DNA of 9,504 bases, from NCBI GenBank assembly GCA_035649895.1, contig DASRIS010000167.1, positions 1 to 9,504 on the forward strand, given 5' to 3'. The translations under genes were made by a program, and so were the position numbers. Under the pieces are notes generated by a model. It made no database searches. It saw only the letters and a program-made list of their open reading frames with translations, and was not told the origin of the DNA. The DNA comes from DASSUC01 sp035649895. GTDB taxonomy: Bacteria > Actinomycetota > Actinomycetes > Mycobacteriales > Micromonosporaceae. This document shows, one piece after another, positions 1 through 5,267 of the stretch (the first letter of the stretch is position 1; each line of letters opens with the position of its first letter).

Positions 1-207
1 GGCTCGCCACACACCCACTTTAGGTCATACGCCTCGTGGGTACCGCAACGGGTGAACGTCGACCCGCCGTCGCAGGTCAGGCCGCGTGCGCTCGACCACC
101 TCCACAGTCAAGATCAACTTATCCAGGACACTCGGGCTAGACCGCGGGCCCACCTGGCAGACTGTTGCACGGCGGGTAGTGCCAACGGACCAGGCAAGGG
201 TGGGGCA
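1..207. other. Left-edge non-coding region upstream of the monooxygenase
   Basis: I see no supportable gene here. The rightward monooxygenase frame is open from about 52, but that stretch has no conserved sequence and the FAD-binding motif begins only after 208. A long leftward open frame also crosses this stretch and ends at 25, but upstream it is antisense to the monooxygenase. The segment around 100-125 is locally AT-richer than its surroundings, as promoter regions often are, but I find no -35/-10 pair with good spacing pointing right. Leftward -10-like hexamers (TAAAGT, reverse of 17-22; TATGAC, reverse of 24-29) could serve a gene beyond the left edge. This is weak. Confidence 0.5.
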
Positions 208-1995
208 GTGGACGGGTCGGTGCTGGACGTGCTGGTGGTCGGCGCGGGTCCGACCGGCCTGACGCTGGGGTTGCAGCTGCACCAGTTCGGCGCCCGGGTG
301 CGGGTGGTGGACCGGCTGCCGGACCGCGTGAACCAGTCGCGGGCGGTCGTGCTGCAGCCCCGGTCGCTGGAGGTGCTGGCCGGCTCCGGCGGGGCAGAGG
401 AGATGCTGGAGTGCGGCAACCGGGCGGTGCGGCTGGACATCCACGGCCGCCGGGACCGGGTACGTTCGGCGCCGCTGTTCGACATCGGGCTGGGCGACTC
501 GGCGTACCCGTTCCTGCTCTTCCTGTCGCAGGCGGAGACCGAGCGGATCCTCACCGAGCGGCTGGCGGCCGGCGGGGTCCGGGTCGAGCGCGGCACGGAG
601 CTGGTGGGCTTCGACGCGGGCCAGGAGGCGACGGGCAAGGAGGCCACGGGCCAAGGGGCTATGGGCAAGGAGGCTACGGGTAAGCGGGGCGCGGGTAGGC
701 AGGTGGCGGGCGAGGAGGCCGCGGACGGTGGCGGGGCCGGCGACGGTGCGGTGGTGTGCCGGCTGCGCCACGCCGACGGGCGCGTGGAGGAGGTCGCCGC
801 CCGGTTCGTGGTCGGCTGCGACGGGGCGCACAGCGCCGTGCGGTCCGGCGCCGGGGTGGAGTTCGTGGGGCGCGCGTACCCGCAGACGTTCGTGCTGGCC
901 GATGTGGAGGCTGACGGGCTGGAGCCGGGCGCGGTGCACATGTTCATGACGCTGCGGGGCATCCTCTTCTTCTTCCCGCTGGGGACACCGGCGACGTGGC
1001 GAATGCTGTCGATGCGGCCGGAGGCCAGGACCGGGCCGGCCGAGACCACGGCCGGGCCGGGCGCCGAACGGCCGGGTGGGGCACGGGCGGGTGCGGCCGG
1101 CGGGGTGTCCGACGGGTCGCTGACGCTGGCTGAGGCGCAGGCGATCGTGGACTCGCACGCGACCAGGCCGGTCCGGCTGCACGACCCGGTGTGGCTGACC
1201 ACCTTCCGGCTGCACTGCCGGCGGGCGAAGCACTACCGGGTGGGGCGGGTGTTCCTGGCCGGGGACGCGGCGCACATCCACAGCCCGGCCGGCGGGCAGG
1301 GCATGAACGTGGGGATCCAGGACTCGGTGAACCTGGGCTGGAAGCTGGCGATGGTGTGCGCCGGCGTGGCCCCGCCGGACATCCTGGACAGCTACGAGGT
1401 GGAGCGGGAGCCGGTGGGGCGGGAGGTGCTGCGCTTCACCGACCGGGCCTTCGCCGCGGCGACCTCGACCAACCCGGTGGTACGGCTGATCCGGGCCACC
1501 CTGGTGCCGAGGGTGCTGCCGGTGCTGCTGGCGGCCCGGCCGGTCCGGGCCACCGCGTTCCGGGTCGTCTCCGAGCTGGGTATCACCTACCGGGACAGCC
1601 CCCTGTCGGTCGACGCCGCCGGTACCGGGCGGGACGGGCCGAGGGCCGGCGACCGGCTCCCCGACGGCCCGGTGCGCAAGGACGGTGCGCCCAGCACGCT
1701 GCACGCGGCGCTGGCCGCCCCCGGCTGGCACGAGCTGGTCGCCAGCCCCGGCCAGCTGCGCGTACGGCGCATCTGGCCGGCCCCGGCCGGTGAGGTGAGC
1801 CTGACGGACCCCGACGGGCAGGTATCCAGCCGCCTGGGCCTGACGTCGCAGCGGGAGATGCGCTTCCTGCTGCGCCCGGACGGGCACATCGGCTACCGCG
1901 GCCCGGCCACCGATGACGCGGCGGCAGCGGCGTACCTGCGCACCTGGCTGCCCGGCTACCGCAACGACCGCGGCGCGGCCGAGGTCACCAGGTGA
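208..1995 (+). CDS. FAD-dependent aromatic-ring monooxygenase (PheA/TfdB, PHBH-like family)
   Basis: Predicted cytosolic flavoprotein of 595 aa that would hydroxylate an aromatic or polyketide-like substrate with NAD(P)H and O2. Visible motifs are the dinucleotide-binding GAGPTG (residues 12-17), the DG motif GCDGAHSAVR (Asp205) and the GD motif AGDAAHIHSPAGGQGMN (Asp353). The C-terminal part (about 440-595, with GDRLPDGP and RPDGHIGYR) matches the thioredoxin-like domain of phenol/pentachlorophenol hydroxylases. I chose GTG 208 because AAGGGTGGGG (196-205) is a suitable ribosome binding site and the FAD fold starts at once; GTG 220 is an alternative. Two low-complexity insertions are odd: pentapeptide repeats at residues 136-175 and a Gly/Ala/Pro-rich stretch at about 271-301, both in probable surface loops of the substrate domain. 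The stop lies in a repeat shared with the next gene. The substrate cannot be told: no biosynthetic or catabolic operon is visible. Confidence 0.9.
   Translation: MDGSVLDVLVVGAGPTGLTLGLQLHQFGARVRVVDRLPDRVNQSRAVVLQPRSLEVLAGSGGAEEMLECGNRAVRLDIHGRRDRVRSAPLFDIGLGDSAYPFLLFLSQAETERILTERLAAGGVRVERGTELVGFDAGQEATGKEATGQGAMGKEATGKRGAGRQVAGEEAADGGGAGDGAVVCRLRHADGRVEEVAARFVVGCDGAHSAVRSGAGVEFVGRAYPQTFVLADVEADGLEPGAVHMFMTLRGILFFFPLGTPATWRMLSMRPEARTGPAETTAGPGAERPGGARAGAAGGVSDGSLTLAEAQAIVDSHATRPVRLHDPVWLTTFRLHCRRAKHYRVGRVFLAGDAAHIHSPAGGQGMNVGIQDSVNLGWKLAMVCAGVAPPDILDSYEVEREPVGREVLRFTDRAFAAATSTNPVVRLIRATLVPRVLPVLLAARPVRATAFRVVSELGITYRDSPLSVDAAGTGRDGPRAGDRLPDGPVRKDGAPSTLHAALAAPGWHELVASPGQLRVRRIWPAPAGEVSLTDPDGQVSSRLGLTSQREMRFLLRPDGHIGYRGPATDDAAAAAYLRTWLPGYRNDRGAAEVTR
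613..732 (+). repeat. 15-bp in-frame tandem repeats (pentapeptide array) in the monooxygenase
   Basis: Eight consecutive 15-bp units, strongest over 628-687, translate as DAGQE, ATGKE, ATGQG, AMGKE, ATGKR, GAGRQ, VAGEE and AADGG (consensus A-T/A-G-K/Q-E). The unit length keeps the frame. The array sits between the strand ending VGFDA and the strand VVCRLRHADG, which in PHBH-like folds are joined by a short turn, so it is probably a flexible charged surface loop. Confidence 0.85.
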
Positions 1996-2005
1996 ACCGG
2001 CCGGG
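1985..2005. repeat. Copy 1 of a 21-bp direct repeat over the monooxygenase stop
   Basis: Exact copy of 2026-2046. Read leftward it is the seven codons PGRFTW-stop. Read rightward it supplies the last codons of the monooxygenase (V-T-R-stop, sharing most of the Val codon). It begins with the 11-bp palindrome TCACCAGGTGA, which puts a TGA on each strand. Confidence 0.95.
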
Positions 2006-2025
2006 CTCCCGGGCGGGCGGCGGGC

Positions 2026-2046
2026 TCACCAGGTGAACCGGCCGGG
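2026..2046. repeat. Copy 2 of the 21-bp direct repeat, at the esterase C-terminus
   Basis: Second exact copy, offset 41 bp from the first. It is the genuine last six codons plus stop of the leftward SGNH hydrolase (PGRFTW-stop). The identity covers exactly seven codons and does not continue on either side. Confidence 0.95.
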
Positions 2047-2868
2047 GTAGGTGACCGAGGCGAGCGTGTCCTGCCCGTCGGCGTCCGGGTGGAAGTAGTC
2101 GAGCGGGTTGAGCATCTCGATGGTGAACGCCACCTTGTGCACGGCGCCGCCGTCGTACCGGCAGCGGGAGCCGTACCCACGGCAGGCGCCGGCCAGCTCG
2201 CGGTTGTAGGCGGCGACCCGCTCGCGTACCGCATCCCGCCGGCTCACGTCGGCCGGGGCCGACGAGGTCGGCGCGGCCAGCAGCGACGGGCATACGCCGT
2301 AGGACCAGGACCGCACCGCGCGCGTGTTGACGTGGCCGATCTGCCACAGCCGGTACAGGTCGGGCACGCTTGCGACGAGCACCCGGGCCTTGGGCAGGCC
2401 CTTCCTGAGCGCAGCCAAGGCGCTGTCCACGCTGGAGCGGAAGGCGGCGGCGCTGGTCATGTCGGCCACGGTCGGCCGGCACACGTCGTTCGCGCCGATC
2501 AGCAGGGTCACGTACTCGACCTTTGCGCGTACCGCTCCCTCCACCTGCCCGGGCAGGTCGGCGGCCCGCGCGCGGGGTGCGGCGAGGTTGTACGCGTTCC
2601 CGCGCATGGCCCGGTTGGCATCGACGATCATCCGGTAGTGGCTGTCCACCCGCAGCCCGTCGCCGGTGGCCCACGAGTTGCGGTGGCACGAGATCAGCGC
2701 CAGACAGGCGCCGAAGCCCGCGGTCACCGAGTCGCCGAGCGCGGCCATCGACGAGGGGTAGCTTCCGGGTGGCTGCGGGGTGGGCCGGCCCACCTGGCCC
2801 CGGGGCTCGCAGGCGGTGGTGAGGAGCGCGAGGACGGCGAGCGCGGCGATGGACGATCGGCGGGGCAT
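2026..2868 (-). CDS. Lipoprotein SGNH/GDSL-family hydrolase (esterase/lipase-like)
   Basis: Secreted, probably membrane-tethered esterase of 280 aa. A short signal peptide (RR, then a hydrophobic stretch) ends in the lipobox LTTAC, so Cys20 should be lipidated after cleavage by signal peptidase II. SGNH blocks are clear: ALGDSVTAGFG with nucleophile Ser47, an Asn in YNLAAPRA (Asn94), LLIGANDVC (Asn127), and DYFHPDADGQ with Asp257 and His260. Six further cysteines (55, 61, 130, 195 and two near 230-235) could form three disulfides, as in the secreted Streptomyces esterases of this family. ATG 2868 is preceded by GGGGAG at suitable distance. The gene is divergent from the EcsC gene and convergent with the monooxygenase. 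Its last seven codons are duplicated downstream. Lipid or carbohydrate-ester substrates are both possible. Confidence 0.92.
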   Translation of the reverse strand: MPRRSSIAALAVLALLTTACEPRGQVGRPTPQPPGSYPSSMAALGDSVTAGFGACLALISCHRNSWATGDGLRVDSHYRMIVDANRAMRGNAYNLAAPRARAADLPGQVEGAVRAKVEYVTLLIGANDVCRPTVADMTSAAAFRSSVDSALAALRKGLPKARVLVASVPDLYRLWQIGHVNTRAVRSWSYGVCPSLLAAPTSSAPADVSRRDAVRERVAAYNRELAGACRGYGSRCRYDGGAVHKVAFTIEMLNPLDYFHPDADGQDTLASVTYPGRFTW

Positions 2869-2890
2869 GGACGCTCCCCAGCGGGCCGAG

Positions 2891-2907
2891 GGTAACGTTG
2901 CGGTAAC
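2891..2907. promoter_or_regulatory. GGTAAC direct repeat, candidate operator
   Basis: GGTAAC occurs at 2891-2896 and 2902-2907, exactly 11 bp apart (one helical turn), around the predicted leftward transcription start. Same-face direct repeats of this kind are typical of regulator sites. No regulator is identified. Confidence 0.3.
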
Positions 2908-2910
2908 TGT

Positions 2911-2941
2911 ACGCTATGTGCGGGGTTGGGCGGTGTGCCAA
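2911..2941 (-). promoter_or_regulatory. Candidate promoter of the SGNH hydrolase gene
   Basis: On the minus strand TTGGCA (2936-2941) matches five of six -35 consensus bases. Nineteen bp further on is TAGCGT (2911-2916), which fits the actinobacterial TANNNT -10. Transcription would begin near 2904, giving a leader of about 35 nt. TACAGT (2906-2911) is an alternative -10. Confidence 0.4.
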
Positions 2942-2964
2942 TAGTGGCGCCCGGGTAGGACAAT
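2935..2964 (+). promoter_or_regulatory. Candidate promoter of the EcsC-family gene
   Basis: GTGCCA (2935-2940, four of six to TTGACA) and GACAAT (2959-2964, four of six to TATAAT) are 18 bp apart. The -35 overlaps the -35 of the leftward promoter, so the two promoters would be back to back. Confidence 0.35.
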
Positions 2965-2971
2965 GGCGCCA
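2945..2971. promoter_or_regulatory. Inverted repeat flanking the -10 of the EcsC promoter
   Basis: TGGCGCC (2945-2951) and GGCGCCA (2965-2971) are perfect 7-bp arms with a 13-bp spacer that contains most of the candidate -10. The right arm is part of the palindrome TGGCGCCA (2964-2971). It could be an operator or, in RNA, a 5' hairpin; the position around a -10 favours the operator reading. Confidence 0.35.
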
Positions 2972-3000
2972 CCGCAAGGCACCTTTCCCGGGAGTGAGCC

Positions 3001-3762
3001 GTGACCGAACCGTCCCCGCCCACCGGCTCGCACCCGGAGCCAGCCGACGCTGCCCTGGACACCGCCCGGGTCTCTGCTCCGGTCAGCCCCGCCCCGGTCA
3101 GCCCAGCCGCCTTCGCCGACCTACCCGGCGGCCTGTGGGACCGGATGAAGGCCGACCCGCAGTACGCCCCCGAGCACCTGGCGCTGGAGGCGGTGCGGCG
3201 GCTCGGTCCGGAGGCCAGGGACTGGACGGCGCGCACCCGCGCGGCGTACCCGCAGGCCGGTCCGGACGCCCTCGCCGAGCTGGCCGCCAAGAGGTTCGTC
3301 ACCCGGGCGCGCATCTCCGGAGCGGCGTCCGGGGCGGTGGGGCTGCCCGGCGCCATCCTGGACGTGGGTGTGCTGGCCTGGACCCAGGCCAGGATGGTGC
3401 TCCACATCGCCGCCGCGTACGGGTTCGACCCGACCCATCCGGACCGGGCCACCGAGCTGCTGGTGCTGCAGCACGTGCACAAGGCCGCCGAGACAGCGCG
3501 CCTGGCGCTCGGTGTGGCAGCCGGCCACCAGCGCATCGGCGCGCTGCTGGCCCGCGGCGACGCGCCCCTCGGGCGGGTGCTGCTGCGGCTCGGCGTGAAG
3601 CTCGCGCAGATGGCCGGCGTACGCGCGGTGCACCGCGCGCTTGCGAAGATCGTGCCGGGTGCCGCTGTCATCCTCGGCACGTGGGCAAACTCGACGGCGA
3701 CCACCAACCTGGCCGAGCGCGCGCGGGCGCTCTACCGCCGGTCCGTTCAGCCTGGCGCGTGA
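3001..3762 (+). CDS. EcsC family protein
   Basis: Protein of 253 aa. The first 45 residues are a Pro/Ala/Ser-rich, probably disordered tail with a short repeat (APVSPAPVSPAA). The region from about 80 to 245 looks like the EcsC family: RFVTRARISGAASGAVGLPG (99-117), DVGVLAWTQARMVLHIAAAYGFDP (121-144), LLVLQHVHKAAE (153-164), then a Gly/Ala/Leu-rich amphipathic part and VPGAAVILGTWANSTATTNL (218-237). Bacillus EcsC lies with the Ecs ABC transporter genes, but the biochemical role of the family is not established. The alanine-rich hydrophobic segments suggest membrane association rather than clear transmembrane helices. GTG 3001 follows GGGAG (2990-2994) at good spacing. It is separated from the MOSC gene by 50 bp containing that gene's own -10, so the two are probably not a strict operon. 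Confidence 0.85.
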   Translation: MTEPSPPTGSHPEPADAALDTARVSAPVSPAPVSPAAFADLPGGLWDRMKADPQYAPEHLALEAVRRLGPEARDWTARTRAAYPQAGPDALAELAAKRFVTRARISGAASGAVGLPGAILDVGVLAWTQARMVLHIAAAYGFDPTHPDRATELLVLQHVHKAAETARLALGVAAGHQRIGALLARGDAPLGRVLLRLGVKLAQMAGVRAVHRALAKIVPGAAVILGTWANSTATTNLAERARALYRRSVQPGA

Positions 3763-3800
3763 GGCCGGGACTGCGCTGGTCCACCGGCACCGCAGCGGCA

Positions 3801-3812
3801 TAGGCTCCCGGC
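3801..3812 (+). promoter_or_regulatory. -10 element placed for leaderless transcription of the MOSC gene
   Basis: TAGGCT (3801-3806) fits TANNNT and lies six bases before GTG 3813, so transcription would start at or next to the start codon. No Shine-Dalgarno sequence is present. This is the common leaderless arrangement in actinobacteria. The -35 is weak. Confidence 0.5.
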
Positions 3813-4481
3813 GTGGGAACGTTGATATCTGTCAACCTCGCGGTGCCCCGGCCCAACCCGGCCAAGGCGGTCGGCGTCACCGGCATCGACAAGCAGCCGG
3901 CCGAGGGGCCGGTGCAGGTGCGCGCGCCCGGCCCCAAACGCACCGGGCTGGGCAGCGGGCTGGTCGGCGACCGGTTGTTCGACACCGCCCATCACGGCGG
4001 CGACGACCAGGCGGTGTACGCGTACGCCCGGGAGGATCTCGACGCGTGGCAGGCCGAGCTGGGCCGTACGCTGCCCGGTGGGGTGTTCGGGGAGAACCTG
4101 ACCACCGCCGGGGTCGATGTCACCGGCGCGCTCATCGGGGAACGGTGGCGCATCGGGGAGCACGTGGTGCTGGAGGTCGCCATCCCCCGCATCCCCTGTG
4201 GCACGTTCGCGCACTGGATGGCGCAGCAGGGCTGGATAAAGCGGTTCACGCAGCGGGCGACGCCAGGGGCGTACCTGCGGGTGGTCGTACCCGGGGAGAT
4301 CCGGGCGGGCGACCCGGTCAGCGTCATCGACCGGCCCGACCACGACGTCACGATCGGGGTCACCTTCCGCGCGCTGACCCGGGAGCCGGAGCTGCTGCCC
4401 CGCCTGCGGCAGGCGGAGGCGCTGCCCAGGCAGGTACGGGACCTGGCGGACCGGCGTACGTCGCCGTTCCCCGGGGAGTGA
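3813..4481 (+). CDS. MOSC domain-containing protein, YiiM type
   Basis: Cytosolic 222-aa protein of the MOSC family, whose members bind a sulfurated molybdenum cofactor; E. coli YiiM helps detoxify N-hydroxylated base analogues. Family marks are VGDRLFDTAHHGGDDQAVYA (51-70), PGGVFGENLTTAG (88-100), the conserved cysteine in PRIPCGTF (Cys129) and GAYLRVVVPGEIRAGD (152-167). The helical tail after about 178 (VTFRALTREPELLPRLRQAEALP) corresponds to the small C-terminal domain usual in YiiM relatives, and the length is normal. GTG 3813 is supported by the N-terminal strand MGTLISVNLAVP and by a -10 placed for leaderless expression. The gene is followed at its stop by a 14-bp repeat array and a palindromic terminator. 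The physiological substrate in this organism is unknown. Confidence 0.92.
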   Translation: MGTLISVNLAVPRPNPAKAVGVTGIDKQPAEGPVQVRAPGPKRTGLGSGLVGDRLFDTAHHGGDDQAVYAYAREDLDAWQAELGRTLPGGVFGENLTTAGVDVTGALIGERWRIGEHVVLEVAIPRIPCGTFAHWMAQQGWIKRFTQRATPGAYLRVVVPGEIRAGDPVSVIDRPDHDVTIGVTFRALTREPELLPRLRQAEALPRQVRDLADRRTSPFPGE

Positions 4482-4529
4482 GCTTGCGGGAGTGGGCTCG
4501 CGGGAGTGGGCTCGCGGGAGTGGGCTCGC
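4469..4529 (+). repeat. 14-bp tandem repeat with G-quadruplex pattern over the MOSC stop
   Basis: Unit CTCGCGGGAGTGGG. Copies lie at 4483-4496 (one mismatch), 4497-4510 and 4511-4524 (exact), with a partial copy at 4525-4529 and a degenerate copy at 4469-4482 that contains the MOSC stop. On the plus strand six GGG runs (4488-4524) alternate with loops of 3 and 5 nt, which meets the usual G3 with loops of 1-7 rule. Confidence 0.85.
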
Positions 4530-4544
4530 CCGGCGCGCCGGGCG
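4527..4544 (+). terminator. Perfect GC palindrome, probable MOSC terminator
   Basis: An 18-bp perfect palindrome: arms CGCCCGG and CCGGGCG around CGCG. It starts 45 bp after the MOSC stop, directly behind the 14-bp repeats. There is no T-run. Position and stability suggest termination. Confidence 0.5.
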
Positions 4545-4764
4545 GGACGGTAGCGGCCCGGTGGTGGCAGCCGGGGTGCTGGGAGCCCTCGTGGGGTGGG
4601 AGTCCCGTGGGCGGCGGCCGGGGTGGTGGGAGGTGGCAGATAGGCGACCGGCGGCGCGAGCGGGCCTGGCCGGGCGATGCGCTCGGGCCCGCGCGGTGGG
4701 AGAATCTTCACCAAGCAAAGTGCTGGTAGGCAGGGGGGCAGTCCCGGCACCGAGGGGAGGGGTG
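4545..4764. other. G-rich intergenic region before the sortase substrate gene
   Basis: No gene is supported here although the downstream frame is open. The plus strand has many GGG/GGGG runs between 4573 and 4640 with loops of 1-9 nt, a loose G-quadruplex pattern. An AT-richer patch at about 4701-4720 (AGAATCTTCACCAAGCAAAG) is the most likely promoter location for the next gene, but I see no convincing -35/-10 pair. The segment GAGGGGAGG (4752-4760) is the ribosome binding site of the next gene. Confidence 0.45.
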
Positions 4765-5259
4765 ATGACCCGACGTCTCGCGGCCACCGCCGTGCCGCTG
4801 CTGCTCGTCACTGCCGGCATGGCCCTGGCCGCCCCTGCACCGGCCTGGGCCGCCGAGGTGTTCCTCGAGGTCAACCCGAGCACCGTCGAGGCCGGCCAAA
4901 CGGTGAACCTGCGGGCCAGCTGCGACGACAACACCAGGACCGCCCGGGTCGAGTCCACCGCGTTCGTCGCGCCGGTCACCGTCGAGCCGCGGTACGGCCT
5001 GCTGACCGCCACGGTCACCATCCCGGCTGACCGGAACGCGGGCGACTACTCCGTGCGGCTCACCTGCACCGGTGGCCAGGCGGCCACGACCACGCTGCAC
5101 GTGCTCATCGCGACCCGGCCGACCCGTGGGCCGGCGACCGGGTTCGGCGGGACGGCGACCGGCGACAGCGCGCGGCTGCTGGTCGGCGGGGGTCTCGCCG
5201 CGGTCGCGGCCGGGCTGGTGCTCGCCATGATGGCGCGCCGGCGCCGGGCCGACACCTGA
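4765..5259 (+). CDS. Small secreted protein with C-terminal anchor, presumed sortase substrate
   Basis: Surface protein of 164 aa that I cannot assign to a named family. Residues 1-29 form a signal peptide (MTRR, hydrophobic core, AWA cut before AEV). The mature part (30-115) has short beta-type segments (FLEVNPSTVEAGQTVNLRAS, LLTATVTIP, GDYSVRLTC) and resembles one Ig-like domain, with Cys53 and Cys101 placed for a disulfide. Then follow RGPATGFGGTATGD (121-134), a hydrophobic helix (138-156) and RRRR (158-161), the order of a cell-wall sorting signal. The motif GPATG keeps the P-x-T-G of LPxTG but has Gly for Leu. ATG 4765 follows GAGGGGAGG; the adjacent GTG 4762 is too close to it. The sortase gene begins 8 bp after the stop, so the pair is probably co-transcribed and the protein its substrate; this link is inference. 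It might instead stay as a simple membrane protein. Confidence 0.85.
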   Translation: MTRRLAATAVPLLLVTAGMALAAPAPAWAAEVFLEVNPSTVEAGQTVNLRASCDDNTRTARVESTAFVAPVTVEPRYGLLTATVTIPADRNAGDYSVRLTCTGGQAATTTLHVLIATRPTRGPATGFGGTATGDSARLLVGGGLAAVAAGLVLAMMARRRRADT

Positions 5260-5267
5260 CGGCCGTC

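Larger units (their letters stand above)
1985..2046. terminator. Possible bidirectional terminator between convergent genes
   Basis: The two stops face each other across a very GC-rich 30-bp gap. Each repeat copy contains two short palindromes (TCACCAGGTGA and CCGGCCGG), so the transcript of either strand can pair copy 1 with copy 2 across a loop, or fold locally. There is no T-tract, which is common in high-GC actinomycetes. This is inference from position and symmetry only. Confidence 0.35.

Noticed and set aside
52..207. N-terminal extension of the monooxygenase from ATG 52
   Set aside because: The extra 52 residues are unlike any flavoprotein start and contain no fold. GTG 208 has a ribosome binding site and begins the FAD domain.
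25..1887. Long minus-strand open frame of 620 codons opposite the monooxygenase
   Set aside because: It has no recognisable motif, is Arg/Pro/His-rich as antisense frames of GC-rich genes are, and lies opposite a gene with clear FAD motifs.
3764..3797. Weak stem (CGCTG/CAGCG) after the EcsC gene as terminator
   Set aside because: Only five pairs with a long loop, and it overlaps the region needed for the MOSC promoter.
4492..4764. N-terminal extension of the sortase substrate from 4492
   Set aside because: It would begin inside the 14-bp repeats and bury the signal peptide; ATG 4765 has a ribosome binding site and gives a normal signal sequence.
3747..5021. Minus-strand open frame of 424 codons across the MOSC and substrate genes
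   Set aside because: It runs antisense through two genes and the repeat region, with low-complexity composition and no motif.
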